44,140 nt of DNA from Bacteriovoracales bacterium (GCA_030149295.1 JASBRV010000127.1:1-44140); one strand, 5' to 3'. Shown: positions 9,676 to 19,355, counted from the first letter of the stretch. Numbers and translations: made by a program. The notes: a model not told the origin generated them from the sequence alone.

Positions 9676-11678
9676 TCGCACCCTCCAAAAGACAACTGGA
9701 CGGCCTCTTGTTTTGGTAAGAGCATACCTCTTTGGCGGCAAAACTTTAAATAGTGTACTAGACTGTCCAAATCACCCTTTAGTAGTAAAAAAGATTGGAA
9801 AGCTTCTTTTAATACAGGATCATCTGTTGTTTCACTATGAGCCTCGATTTTTGCAAAAAGTTCTTCTTTTACTAAGCTAGTCCTTTTTTTGAGTAAATCC
9901 AGAAAGTAAAGTATCACTGCCTTATCTTGAAATTTTTCAATCTCTTTTAAAAACAAATCAAGAGCAGAATTAATAACCATTTTAAAGAATTTAGTATTTT
10001 CAATATCATTATAGAGACTTACTCTTCCTAATTCCTCAACGAAGCTTACCTTTAATTTCTCATTCTTAAAGTATTTGAGAAAATAATCATTATCCATAAG
10101 AGGTATTAGATATTGAACAAGGGATCTATTTAAAAAAGAGCTTTTAATTATAGATGTGGCCATTAATGATATTCTGGCTTCATTTTCGATAATACGGAAT
10201 TCTTCCACAAATAGTTGTAATAGAGATTTACAAGGAATATGAGGAAGCGCTCTTAAAAGAAGGGTTTTTTCGGTCTGACTTCCTAAGTGATAAGTACTTC
10301 TTAAAAACTCCTCAATCCGAGAATTTAATTCTAAATATTGACTTAATAAGGGAATTGATTTCAAGAAAGCTATAGTTAATCCGCTATTTTTTTGATCTCT
10401 TTCCAAATAATTCTTACAGACGAAATCACAAGCTAGTTGGCGATTAATTTTAACTAAGGAATTAAAGGCTTCCCCCACAGTGTAATCATCAACCGTAAGT
10501 AAATAACCATAAATTGTTTTCGTAACTGCCTTAGATGGAAATCCCGACAATGACTCCAGTATCAATGATAAGAGTAAAGGATTAGTTTGACGCTTCAGCT
10601 CTTTGAGATAAAACTCTTCAAGCTGGGCATAAGGTCGACCTTTCAGAGAAACAAGTATATTCAGTTTTTGTGATTCATTCAAAGCAGAGAAATTTCTTGT
10701 CATGACCTTAAGCTTAACACGATGCCTTATCCTGCCAAGAGCAAACGCAATTTGATCTTCTAAATCAGTGTTAGACTCTAGTAAAAGTATTTCATATAAA
10801 AACAAGAGGCTAAACTTCTTACTCTTAGTGCCTAGAAATTTAATTAACTCCTGCTTGTTTTTTTGAGAATTTTCTTTTTTCCAAAAAGAACGAAGGACCT
10901 TGCCTTTTGCGAATGGCAATAATTCAATAAAACAAATACAGGCTTCTAACCTAACTTGATCACTATCATCTTCCATGCACTGATAGATCAATTTAAGCTC
11001 AAACAATCCCCCAACTCTAGACATTGCTCTTAAGGCTTCAATTCTCTTCTCTTGATCATTTGATTTTAGCCATTTTTTTAAAGCAGGTACTAAACGTTTT
11101 TCTTTTGCATGCAAGAGGACTCTAAGAATATTGATTGCTGTTTTTTTATCGACGATCTCGAGTCCTTCAATGGAAAGGTGATAAAGTTCTTTGATCTTAA
11201 ACTTTATAATTTTTCTCACCATGAGAATTTTAGAGTCTTCCCCCAACAAGGACCAAATATTCACTAAAGAAAAAACAAGAGCAGGTCTACGAGTATTTTC
11301 CGTAATCTCATCAACCTCGATGAGCTTTGCAATAAGATTTTCTATCGTTTCTTCTGTGATATTGAAATATTCAATACACTCCTCGTTTTTATCTTCTATT
11401 CCTTTTTTAAAGATGGCTTTTAACTCAAACAAGCCAAAGAAGGCTCCCTGCCATGAAGATAAATCGTCAGAATCTTTTATAATCGCTTCAAAAATCTGAA
11501 TGAGTTCATGGTAGTGATGAAATCCATCCTGGGATAAGGCTAAATAAAGAATAGACATGACCTCGTCTTTTTTCCGTAGCCCCTTTAAAAAATCAATAGA
11601 CTCCAATCGGTCGGCCCAAATATCTCCACTTAATAATTGTAAATGATTATTGATAAAACTGGTTTTACTAACCTGCAT
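9672..11678 (-). CDS. HEAT-repeat protein embedded in the Pel-like operon
   Basis: About 668 residues. I place the start at ATG 11678 (preceded by GGTGG, overlapping the PelE-like stop by 11 bases) rather than GTG 11732. No signal peptide or membrane helix is evident, so it is probably cytosolic. It is almost all-helical with HEAT/armadillo-type pairs, e.g. NDQEKRIEALRAMSRVG, DDSDQVRLEACICFIEL and ALGRIRHRVK. No catalytic motif was seen. Characterised pel operons known to me lack such a gene. Lying between PelE and PelF and coupled to both, it is a candidate scaffold for the inner-membrane synthase; that role is inference. Confidence 0.8.
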   Translation of the reverse strand: MQVSKTSFINNHLQLLSGDIWADRLESIDFLKGLRKKDEVMSILYLALSQDGFHHYHELIQIFEAIIKDSDDLSSWQGAFFGLFELKAIFKKGIEDKNEECIEYFNITEETIENLIAKLIEVDEITENTRRPALVFSLVNIWSLLGEDSKILMVRKIIKFKIKELYHLSIEGLEIVDKKTAINILRVLLHAKEKRLVPALKKWLKSNDQEKRIEALRAMSRVGGLFELKLIYQCMEDDSDQVRLEACICFIELLPFAKGKVLRSFWKKENSQKNKQELIKFLGTKSKKFSLLFLYEILLLESNTDLEDQIAFALGRIRHRVKLKVMTRNFSALNESQKLNILVSLKGRPYAQLEEFYLKELKRQTNPLLLSLILESLSGFPSKAVTKTIYGYLLTVDDYTVGEAFNSLVKINRQLACDFVCKNYLERDQKNSGLTIAFLKSIPLLSQYLELNSRIEEFLRSTYHLGSQTEKTLLLRALPHIPCKSLLQLFVEEFRIIENEARISLMATSIIKSSFLNRSLVQYLIPLMDNDYFLKYFKNEKLKVSFVEELGRVSLYNDIENTKFFKMVINSALDLFLKEIEKFQDKAVILYFLDLLKKRTSLVKEELFAKIEAHSETTDDPVLKEAFQSFLLLKGDLDSLVHYLKFCRQRGMLLPKQEAVQLSFGGCE

Positions 11679-12699
11679 AAGTCCACCACTCGATACTGCA
11701 GTTAATGAGGTCATATTGGGTTTTATATTCACCAGACCTTTGGCAAAACTTAACTACCTGATCATATTGACCTCTTTTAAAACAAGCTTCAGCTTTGTAA
11801 AAATAAATTTTTGCCTTATCTTCTTTTGACAGGTCAGCCTTGAGAGCAAAATCTGCGAGACGGATGAGTTCATCTAATTTATCTTGAAGGAGGTTTATTT
11901 CTACAATTCTTGTATATAAGAATGATTGTTGAGGAGAGAGACTAAGACTAGTCATAAAATCCATGAGGGCTTTTTCAAGAAATGTTTTTTCTATGCTCTT
12001 ATCTAATAACCCAAGACGGTAAAGTTCAAGGTAGGCATCCCCTCTTTCTTTATACGTAGATGCTTCATCTGGTTGTTCACTAATTGACTCACTTAATAAC
12101 TTAATTTGTCTTAAATGATCCTTCTCTATTTCCTCTAATGCGGAATTGGCGAAATAACGAACTTCATACTCTTTTAATTTTAAAGCCTTTTTTAGTATGG
12201 TAATTGCCTTTCTGTCACCAATGCGACTCAATTGATCTATAGCACTTATCTTTTGTTGAGTTTCAGCTGAACCCATAAGCGTCTCTTCAAGGGGCTCTAC
12301 CTCAAAGAAAGAAAATAGTTCAATACTATCTGCTTCTCCATAATTCATCTCAGACTGTAGAAGAACTTTTTTTTCCAACTCAAAATTTTGATAACTCTTT
12401 GCTCCCATGGGTAATAGATATTCCTCATCTTCCTCTGAATAGTTAATATAACGAAAAACATAACCACATAGGTAAAATATAACCAAACCAATAAACCCGG
12501 CAAAAGGAATACATAGATCAAAAGCTAAGATAGCGACAGAATAGAGCTCATTCTTGCTCATTTTTTTGACTGCTCGAAAAAGGAAGTATCCGGTTAAAGG
12601 ATTCAACAAGAGTGCAAAGACCCAGGATGATATCGCTCCACTAAGCCAGAAGAAAATAATCGTAATTTTTAATACTGCAATACTCAAAAGGTATTTCAT
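11668..12699 (-). CDS. PelE-like membrane protein with HEAT and TPR-like helices
   Basis: About 343 residues from ATG 12699, which forms an ATGA overlap with the PelD-like stop; a TTG at 12708 is the alternative. Two hydrophobic regions fill residues 1-85, followed by a HEAT-like pair (QKISAIDQLSRIGDRKAITIL, KLKEYEVRYFANSALEEI) and then TPR-like repeats (EASTYKERGDAYLEL, AKIYFYKAEACFKRGQYDQVV). Pseudomonas PelE also has two membrane helices plus TPRs and is of similar length, and it binds PelD. Position between PelD-like and PelF supports the call. The HEAT insertion is the distinguishing feature. Sequence identity to known PelE is not obvious by eye. Confidence 0.75.
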   Translation of the reverse strand: MKYLLSIAVLKITIIFFWLSGAISSWVFALLLNPLTGYFLFRAVKKMSKNELYSVAILAFDLCIPFAGFIGLVIFYLCGYVFRYINYSEEDEEYLLPMGAKSYQNFELEKKVLLQSEMNYGEADSIELFSFFEVEPLEETLMGSAETQQKISAIDQLSRIGDRKAITILKKALKLKEYEVRYFANSALEEIEKDHLRQIKLLSESISEQPDEASTYKERGDAYLELYRLGLLDKSIEKTFLEKALMDFMTSLSLSPQQSFLYTRIVEINLLQDKLDELIRLADFALKADLSKEDKAKIYFYKAEACFKRGQYDQVVKFCQRSGEYKTQYDLINCSIEWWTYAG

Positions 12700-14030
12700 G
12701 TCACGCAAACCAATTTTCTTTTATAATCTTCATCACTTGTCTCTTGAATCATGTAAGATACCATTATATTTTCTCTGCTTTTCTTGGGAAAAAAGGCATC
12801 ATATTGTGCTACTACTTGCTGCATTTCGTTTTCTACATCTTTTTTAGAGGCGATAAAGAAGACAAAGACCTTATCCAAGTTCCTTGTCCCTCCCACCAAA
12901 GAAACTCCTTTTCTGTCATGCTTAATTAAATGACTTAGCAAGAGAATCGCCTTCTCCTTAAACTTCTGATCTGCTTCTATAGAAAAATCTAATGAGATTT
13001 CAACAAATAGTGTAAGCAGACCACTTTTCTTTAATAAATCACCGACATTTTGCTCAATCCGACTGGCTTCCTCGAAAAAGAGCTTCTCTTTATAAATGTC
13101 AAAGGGATACAGAAAAGAGGAGTTTTCCTGCCAGTTTTTAATTTTATTTGTACTACCAAGTGCAATTTTGACAATCTTAAGGATGTTTTCGATCTTCTTT
13201 ATGGTGAAAATATTTAAACTTGTAAAAGAGATTTCCTCTAAAAAGAAGTATCCTTTGTTTTCTCCATCCAATTCTAGCGGAACCACAATATCAGTTGGAA
13301 CATGACTTAAGAGACGGTTCTCTTCACTTTTAATCAAGTCGTCCTTGATCGAATAGATTTTATGATAGTTAATTAACTTATTCATAATTTCTTTTTCGCT
13401 TTTAGGAACTTCGCTACTAGAGTGGTGACCTGCTGAATAATAGTTAACACTATTAACATCACATTCAATCGCTATATAGTTTTTAGTTTTTTCTATAATT
13501 TCTTCAAATGATTTGTTTTCAAGATCCTCAAGTAGTTTTACATTTTCTGCAAAGGACTCAGTCAATGTCGCATAACGCTTTTGGAGTTCTTGCAATTCTA
13601 AAGAAGTAACTTCTAGCTTTCCCTTAAGCTCTTTATTAATACTATTTGATGAATGCAGTTTCCTCTTACTTTCATCATTTCTTTTAAATGTGCGATGACG
13701 AATCTCTCCCACAAGAATAGATTGAAAGGAGAGGATAATTGGCAGTTTTAAAAACTTAAAAAGAAATAAGCTCTCCACCTCTTGGAAATCGACTTGATTA
13801 GCAACTAAAACTAAATAAAGAAAAGAAAAAATAACGGAAGAAAGAATAGCATGCCTAATTCCGTAATAGGCAGAGTATAAGACTGAAAGTATAAAGAAAG
13901 GATGAGGAGAGGTTTCTAATAGGGCCCAATCACCAGGGGAGTAAAACAAAACCCCTAAGAAATAAAAAAATATGGCTCCAATGAGAACCGACAGATCCTT
14001 AAAAAAACTTCGACTAAAAATAAGGCTCAA
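12696..14030 (-). CDS. PelD-like c-di-GMP receptor: membrane helices, coiled coil, GAF, degenerate GGDEF
   Basis: 444 residues from TTG 14030; GGAGG ends 9 bases upstream, inside the last codons of the receiver gene. Architecture: about four membrane helices (13-31, 44-57, 60-77, 90-108), a coiled coil (125-170), a GAF-like domain (170-295), and a C-terminal region with no GGDEF signature. That last region holds TRNLDKVFVFF, giving an RxxD at R383-D386 that could serve as the I-site through which PelD binds c-di-GMP. This is exactly the PelD domain order. The product would be the inner-membrane switch activating Pel synthesis. Ligand binding is inferred from architecture and one motif. Confidence 0.8.
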   Translation of the reverse strand: MSLIFSRSFFKDLSVLIGAIFFYFLGVLFYSPGDWALLETSPHPFFILSVLYSAYYGIRHAILSSVIFSFLYLVLVANQVDFQEVESLFLFKFLKLPIILSFQSILVGEIRHRTFKRNDESKRKLHSSNSINKELKGKLEVTSLELQELQKRYATLTESFAENVKLLEDLENKSFEEIIEKTKNYIAIECDVNSVNYYSAGHHSSSEVPKSEKEIMNKLINYHKIYSIKDDLIKSEENRLLSHVPTDIVVPLELDGENKGYFFLEEISFTSLNIFTIKKIENILKIVKIALGSTNKIKNWQENSSFLYPFDIYKEKLFFEEASRIEQNVGDLLKKSGLLTLFVEISLDFSIEADQKFKEKAILLLSHLIKHDRKGVSLVGGTRNLDKVFVFFIASKKDVENEMQQVVAQYDAFFPKKSRENIMVSYMIQETSDEDYKRKLVCVT

Positions 14031-14035
14031 GTGGA

Positions 14036-14401
14036 TTATCCTCCTAAGATTCCTCTTACCTTATTGTAAAACTCCATGGGCTGAATGGGCTTAGGGAGGA
14101 AAAGAACTCCGCTTTCTTTTACTCTTTGCAATTCCTGAGAATCCAGTTTTTTTGCTGTCAAAAGAATCATGGGTAGCTCTTTGAACCTCTCTACTTGCTG
14201 CAGCGCTTCAATGATTTTTAATCCATCAGTGTCACCTAGAAGATAATCAAAAATCATAAGATCATAAGAGCCTGATTTTACATGATCCATCACTTTAGAA
14301 GGATCACTTTCGCTATCTAACTTAATTCCTTTTAATTGAAAGAGGCTCTGTATAAGAAAGATAAACTCCGGACTATCATCTAAAATAAATACTTTTTTCA
14401 T
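14036..14401 (-). CDS. Stand-alone response-regulator receiver domain
   Basis: 121 residues, receiver only. Acidic pair D8-D9, phospho-acceptor D52 (LMIFDYLLGD), T82 (ILLTAKK) and K104-P (FLPKPIQPMEF) are all present, so it should be phosphorylatable. There is no output domain. Its ATG overlaps the PelB-like stop by one base (TAATG), and the PelD-like gene follows after 5 bases. Lying between the export barrel and the c-di-GMP receptor, it probably brings a second, phosphorelay input to Pel assembly, perhaps through PelD or the HEAT proteins. No cognate kinase is adjacent; the nearest in the window is at 37566. Confidence 0.9.
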   Translation of the reverse strand: MKKVFILDDSPEFIFLIQSLFQLKGIKLDSESDPSKVMDHVKSGSYDLMIFDYLLGDTDGLKIIEALQQVERFKELPMILLTAKKLDSQELQRVKESGVLFLPKPIQPMEFYNKVRGILGG

Positions 14402-17253
14402 TAAAAATCCCTAAGAAAACCCAAGCGACAAAGTCCAGTATTCCCTCTATTTACACCGAGGAACTCAGAATAATACTCTGCTAAAAAAAAGACTTTCGTT
14501 CTCTTTCCAATCGCTCTATTTATTTGGCCAGTTGCCTGAATGCTTTTAAAAAAATCGATATTTCTGAGAAAGTCTCCACCAAAACCGAGTCGGACAAACC
14601 CAGACCACTCCCTTGGAAAAAAGTTTTCAGGATAATTGTAGTCTAACTTAATGACACCATGAAGAGCTAAAGACTTATTGAGAAAGCTATCCTTCAAAAA
14701 CGGTTGAGCATTCGATAAATTACTATTACTTAATTGAGCACCGGCTAAAAGTTCTAGAGGTTTTTCTGTAGCGGAATTAAATACCCTTTTATGTCCTTCT
14801 ATCGTGAGCTGAGAAAAAAAAGAACGCCTTTCTTGAAAGTAAACATTTTGAATATTAGCAAAGCCAATCAAGGAGAACTCTCTATTAGTGCTACGATAAT
14901 TGCTATAAAGCTCACTACCGACACCATAAGCAGTTGGCTCAAGCGCTAGTGCTCGGGTAAAACGTAATGGTTTATGAGTAAAAACCTCCCCGCTAAAAAA
15001 GACATTTGGTCTATTAATAAAATACCTTGCAAAAACTCCTAAAGATGAGCTTTTGTCACCCATAGTTTGAGTTGGTCCCACTGTTAAGGTGCCACCATTT
15101 TTAAAAAAGGTGGTTATCCCTAAGCTTAAAAACTGAAACTTACTATCACCTCTCCAAACCACCTGATCATGCCTTGACTCTAAACTCATCGCCCACGTTT
15201 TTTGTTTTTTCATCACTCCTAGTTGAAAATCTCCTAATTTGAATTGGTCTGTCTCTAAAAGACCAACCGATGTTTCCACTCTCCAGAACTCAGAGTTTCG
15301 ACGCAATTGATTTTGTGCCAGAACAAAGTTTTCAATCTCTCTTCTATTGGTTTTTTTCGTACAAGAATAATACCTAGGGTTTTTCCCTTTTTGCTTAATA
15401 GACCAATCAAGATCTCCATTTTCGGTTTCTAAATACATTCGTCTCATGAAAAACTCACAGTTAGCAGGCTCTTTACGATTAACTTCTCTGACGATCTCTA
15501 GAGCATCAGAAACACTCCCTTCTCTGTAGAGGCAATCTACTCTAGAGCTTTGATCAGAAGTCTTTTGGCAAAATTCTCTATAAATATCAGGTCGCTTTTT
15601 GTAATAATAGTCTCTAAAAGCGATATCCTTCTCTTGTTGACTTAGACTCTTGCTTAGTACTTCTTCCGCATTTTCCACCTTTTCCCATTCTTCATTATTA
15701 ATCCAATCCCCTAATAAAGCACGATTTGCATCACTATCCATGGGCAGACTCGTATAAATTAAAGAGAAAATCTCAAGTCCCTCTGAGCTCCTACCTAGCT
15801 CAAAAAGAGAATATGCTTTTCCTTTTAAAGCTCCTATAGAGGTTGGGCTTTCCTTAAGAAGATCTTCAAAAGCAGCAAGCTTTTCTTTGGGATTATCTAA
15901 AGAATAGATTGAATCAATTAAGCGATCTTCAACACTTTGTAGTTTTTTTTGCGCAAAGCTCTTCGGATTTGGACTTTTGGGATAGCTCAAAAACACTGGA
16001 ACTTTATCTGAATCGGCCAGTAAAAATCCCTCACTTAAACTTTGAAGAAAACTTTGATCGGCTTTCTTCTTCTGTAGCTGGTAAAGTTTAAAATAGGCCT
16101 TGATAGATTTTTTCTTCTCTCCGTTTAATTCATAAGTTTCACCTAACATCTCCCAATAACGACGATTTAGGGGAAAACGCTTCGTTAATTTTACTAAATC
16201 GTATATGGCCTCACTATATTCCTTTTTTGTGACAAAAATTTCAGCTAAATTGAAGTGAGCCTCTCTATACGACTCCCCTCCCTTTCTTTGGGCTTCTTTT
16301 CTTAACATTGAAGAAATATTCTTAATAAATTCCAATTCTTGATTTTCTTTTAGAAGTGAAAGAAGAATTCTGTAAAAATAAGGATGTTTTCCTTCATAGG
16401 TATTAAAAAAACTAATAAAGGAATCACTTTCTACACCCTTTCCCTCTTCCATAACCTTAAAAAGATTCAGTGCAAGACTTTCAAGCAGAAACCTCTCTTT
16501 TGTGAAAAAAGTCTTCTCTTTCTTCCTTAGGATTTCATTAACAAGACTTAGATTCAGAGATTTTAATAGAGAACCAGGAAATAGCTTTTCCACAAGATTT
16601 AAAGCGGCTTCTTCATATTTTTCTTGAAAAACTAAAGTCTGGATATAGAAATTATTGAACTCAGTATCTTTTGGAAACTTTTGTGAATAAGTCATAAGAA
16701 GATTTTCTGATGTCTCGACATCTTTTCGTGCAAGGAAATACCTGATGGAAACTTCTAAGGCCATCCGGTTATCAAAATTTGAGACATCTTTAAATACTCT
16801 GTCAGCATTTTCAAAGTCCTTTATATAGCGGTAACCTTGAGCGACCTCGAGAAGTAAACGTTGCCCCTTCTCTGAATCACTCTCGAGTTCGAGCCTCGCT
16901 CTTCTCTCTTTAAGTTTTAATTGCTCTTTAGTCTTTTCACTCCAACCAGCTAACTTCTCTGCCTCGACCAGATAATCCTTATTCCGAGGTTTCAAAGATA
17001 CTAATTTCATCTGGGTGAGGTAAGCTTTTTTTACATCCCCTTGAATGAGAGAGTAATCCTTTAGTTTTTTTAAGACAAAGACATCATCACCATGAACATC
17101 ATTTTCTTTATGAAGGTAAGCAATAGCTTTCTCATATTCAAAACTATTGAAATAATAAAGTCCTAAATCTCTGTCTGATGGTATTGTGAAATAAATCACT
17201 ACAGCTGAAAAGAGAAGAAAAAAAATGGCATGGTAGTAACGAAATAAAATCAT
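14401..17253 (-). CDS. PelB-like TPR protein with C-terminal outer-membrane beta-barrel
   Basis: About 950 residues. ATG 17253 is preferred over 17262 because AGAGGA abuts the first ATG but lies 9 bases from the second, which also makes an ATGA overlap with the deacetylase stop. An N-terminal membrane anchor (about 3-22) precedes a long TPR region (30-620; e.g. REAHFNLAEIFVTKKEYSEAIYDL). The last 280 residues have alternating amphipathic strands with many Gly/Phe and end in aromatic FLRDF, the hallmark of a beta-barrel. Pseudomonas PelB (about 1190 residues) has the same layout and exports Pel across the outer membrane. It is shorter than PelB, and no PelC-like partner is seen. Confidence 0.85.
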   Translation of the reverse strand: MILFRYYHAIFFLLFSAVVIYFTIPSDRDLGLYYFNSFEYEKAIAYLHKENDVHGDDVFVLKKLKDYSLIQGDVKKAYLTQMKLVSLKPRNKDYLVEAEKLAGWSEKTKEQLKLKERRARLELESDSEKGQRLLLEVAQGYRYIKDFENADRVFKDVSNFDNRMALEVSIRYFLARKDVETSENLLMTYSQKFPKDTEFNNFYIQTLVFQEKYEEAALNLVEKLFPGSLLKSLNLSLVNEILRKKEKTFFTKERFLLESLALNLFKVMEEGKGVESDSFISFFNTYEGKHPYFYRILLSLLKENQELEFIKNISSMLRKEAQRKGGESYREAHFNLAEIFVTKKEYSEAIYDLVKLTKRFPLNRRYWEMLGETYELNGEKKKSIKAYFKLYQLQKKKADQSFLQSLSEGFLLADSDKVPVFLSYPKSPNPKSFAQKKLQSVEDRLIDSIYSLDNPKEKLAAFEDLLKESPTSIGALKGKAYSLFELGRSSEGLEIFSLIYTSLPMDSDANRALLGDWINNEEWEKVENAEEVLSKSLSQQEKDIAFRDYYYKKRPDIYREFCQKTSDQSSRVDCLYREGSVSDALEIVREVNRKEPANCEFFMRRMYLETENGDLDWSIKQKGKNPRYYSCTKKTNRREIENFVLAQNQLRRNSEFWRVETSVGLLETDQFKLGDFQLGVMKKQKTWAMSLESRHDQVVWRGDSKFQFLSLGITTFFKNGGTLTVGPTQTMGDKSSSLGVFARYFINRPNVFFSGEVFTHKPLRFTRALALEPTAYGVGSELYSNYRSTNREFSLIGFANIQNVYFQERRSFFSQLTIEGHKRVFNSATEKPLELLAGAQLSNSNLSNAQPFLKDSFLNKSLALHGVIKLDYNYPENFFPREWSGFVRLGFGGDFLRNIDFFKSIQATGQINRAIGKRTKVFFLAEYYSEFLGVNRGNTGLCRLGFLRDF

Positions 17254-19316
17254 TTTCGCCATTCCTCTATGCTGAAATTATTTTCAAAAGTGCGGACCTG
17301 CGTTTCTTTGTCCTTTTCTCTGTCGATAATTTTAGCTTCAAAGCCGGTAGTGCCTTGCCCTGTTACAAGTGTATTAGAAAAGGTATCAATAAATCCATTA
17401 CAAGATTCTATATAAGGTCTTTTTGCTGGTGACTTTGTTAAGTAAAGTAGTGCCTCTTTTCCTTTAGATAAAGTTATATAAAGGACTCCCTGATGCACTC
17501 GATGACCAACAACATTTTTACTTTTCTCATAATCTGGAGATAAGCTTATTGCTTGCTCTCCCTCTAGACGAAATGTTCTTACTTTTCCATAGTTTTCTAT
17601 CTTATAGATTGTTTTATCAATCTTTTGAAGAGAAAATTTATTCCAATCTAAAACCATCTGTGAATAGTCACTAGCATAGAGAGGAAAAACCTCCTGTTTC
17701 TCTAAATATGAATAGACTTCATGAAGTGCCTTTAAACTTGAAACTCTCTCCCCAGAGTAAAAATGATAATAAATATTTATGGGTTTAACACGTATAGGTG
17801 TTTCCGTATTTTCAAAACTTTTAATCACATTTCTAAAACCACTAAAAGGTCCTTCCCATAGATTTGTATAGATATTTTCATTAGCGAAGGCCGAATAAGG
17901 CTGAATAGTGTCTCCTAATTTACGATAGTAAGGTGAAAGACCAGCATAACTTGAATAGGTACCATCATAGCGACCATCGCCGCCATTAATATTGAGAAGT
18001 CCTGCTTTTTTTGAAATATCTAAAGCTTGCTGAGGAGGACGACATGAGCCAGTCCAAAAAACCATCTTTGTCTTTTTACCAGGAGGTAATAAGTTTTTAT
18101 CGATATAGTCCTTTGATGTAATCACTTCTTCTTTGTAATTTAAAACTCCTAAATTTCTTTTGTAGGCCACAATAGAGCCTTTGTACTCTTTTATATCTTT
18201 TCCTTTTAAGTAAACCTCTCTTTCTCTTTCTTTTGGTCTCACATCCCAGCTTAAAGGGTGCCTAAATGTATGAGTCGCGGCCTCAACATAAGGAAGTTTA
18301 TACATCTCTCTTACCGCTTTAAGCGCTTTCTCATTTCCTAAATATCTCGGATCAACCTCCGCAGTCACAATAGAAGCAGACGTTGGAAATTTATACTTTT
18401 TGATTATTTCCTCTACAATAATCTCACCACTAAGAGACTTTTTATCAATAAGACTTATGTTAATGAAACCATCCCCATCAATATGAATGAATGAGGCTCT
18501 TCTTCCACATTGAGTTGTCAGATCGGGAAAGAGATATTCTTGTGGTCTAAAAACTTCTTTAACAATCTTAAAAGGATTCACTCGCCACTTCATTTTATAA
18601 TCGATTGGATTCATAAAGGTCTCAAAACCTCTTTGAATAAGTGCAAACTTTTTTCCCACAACAATTGGATGAAATTCAGAAGTGAGTGCCTCTTTGGTTT
18701 TAATGGTCATCCATGGTTTAAGTCCCTTAGTATTTTTTTTATCTATAGAAAGGGCCCAAAAACCTGGTATTTCTCCTTGATAATCCCTTTCAAATTGCAC
18801 GTCCTTTGGCTCAGAATTGATTTTAAAGGACATTAAAAGCGGATTGCTATAATAGAGTTCTTTATAATTGATACCAAAACTTTTCCAAAATTTTTTCAAC
18901 TCGACTTCATCTCTATTTTTTTTAGAGGAAACCATATGAAAACCTGGCTCCCCCAAAATTAAAATTGATTTGTTAGCCTTAGAAAACAAATTGAGTGCCT
19001 TCATAAAGCCTTCTGCTTCTTTCATGGAGTTGTCAGTAAACCAACTAACCACGCCTTCATAGTTATTCGTTATATCTTTTGAGTTTAACCATTTGGGAAA
19101 CTTCTTATTAACATCGATATAAGTTAGTCTTATCCCATAATGATTAAAAATAAATTCAAGATATCGATGAACTGGGGAAAAGGTGTACTCATCTTCTTCT
19201 GTTTCAGAAGAATCCCAAAATGCGAGTACATCTCTATTAACTTTCCTTGCGAAAATTGAATGCTGACAAAAGATGAATAGAGCGAGAAAGAGGATCTCTT
19301 TTCTGAAAATAATCAT
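17250..19316 (-). CDS. PelA-like polysaccharide deacetylase lacking the hydrolase domain
   Basis: 688 residues with a signal peptide (about 1-23). Residues 28-165 resemble the reductase-like part of PelA (LAFWDSSETEEDEY). The deacetylase domain follows: SFIHIDGDGF gives the Asp pair D280/D282, VEAATHTFRHP gives metal ligands H349 and H353 (the spacing of Pseudomonas PelA H600/H604), then LNINGGDGRYDGT and YYHFYSGE. The N-terminal GH114 domain of Pseudomonas PelA is absent and is encoded separately as the last gene (5913-6776), much as in Gram-positive pel clusters. It would remove acetyl groups from the polymer in the periplasm, making it cationic. First recognised gene of the operon; the start has no good ribosome-binding site. 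Confidence 0.88.
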   Translation of the reverse strand: MIIFRKEILFLALFIFCQHSIFARKVNRDVLAFWDSSETEEDEYTFSPVHRYLEFIFNHYGIRLTYIDVNKKFPKWLNSKDITNNYEGVVSWFTDNSMKEAEGFMKALNLFSKANKSILILGEPGFHMVSSKKNRDEVELKKFWKSFGINYKELYYSNPLLMSFKINSEPKDVQFERDYQGEIPGFWALSIDKKNTKGLKPWMTIKTKEALTSEFHPIVVGKKFALIQRGFETFMNPIDYKMKWRVNPFKIVKEVFRPQEYLFPDLTTQCGRRASFIHIDGDGFINISLIDKKSLSGEIIVEEIIKKYKFPTSASIVTAEVDPRYLGNEKALKAVREMYKLPYVEAATHTFRHPLSWDVRPKEREREVYLKGKDIKEYKGSIVAYKRNLGVLNYKEEVITSKDYIDKNLLPPGKKTKMVFWTGSCRPPQQALDISKKAGLLNINGGDGRYDGTYSSYAGLSPYYRKLGDTIQPYSAFANENIYTNLWEGPFSGFRNVIKSFENTETPIRVKPINIYYHFYSGERVSSLKALHEVYSYLEKQEVFPLYASDYSQMVLDWNKFSLQKIDKTIYKIENYGKVRTFRLEGEQAISLSPDYEKSKNVVGHRVHQGVLYITLSKGKEALLYLTKSPAKRPYIESCNGFIDTFSNTLVTGQGTTGFEAKIIDREKDKETQVRTFENNFSIEEWRK

Positions 19317-19317
19317 G

Positions 19318-19355
19318 AGCTTATATAATATAAGCTGTGGAATTTACTGTCTTTA
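19318..19355 (-). promoter_or_regulatory. Candidate pel operon promoter with a palindrome abutting the start codon
   Basis: A perfect inverted repeat, AGCTTATA-TAA-TATAAGCT, spans 19318-19336, one base from the deacetylase ATG (19316). On the minus strand AAGACA, 17 bases, then TATTAT reads as a plausible sigma-70-type promoter whose start would fall within about 3 bases of the ATG. That would give a nearly leaderless mRNA, consistent with the missing ribosome-binding site. The palindrome covers the -10 element, so it could also be an operator. Read from sequence only. Confidence 0.35.
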
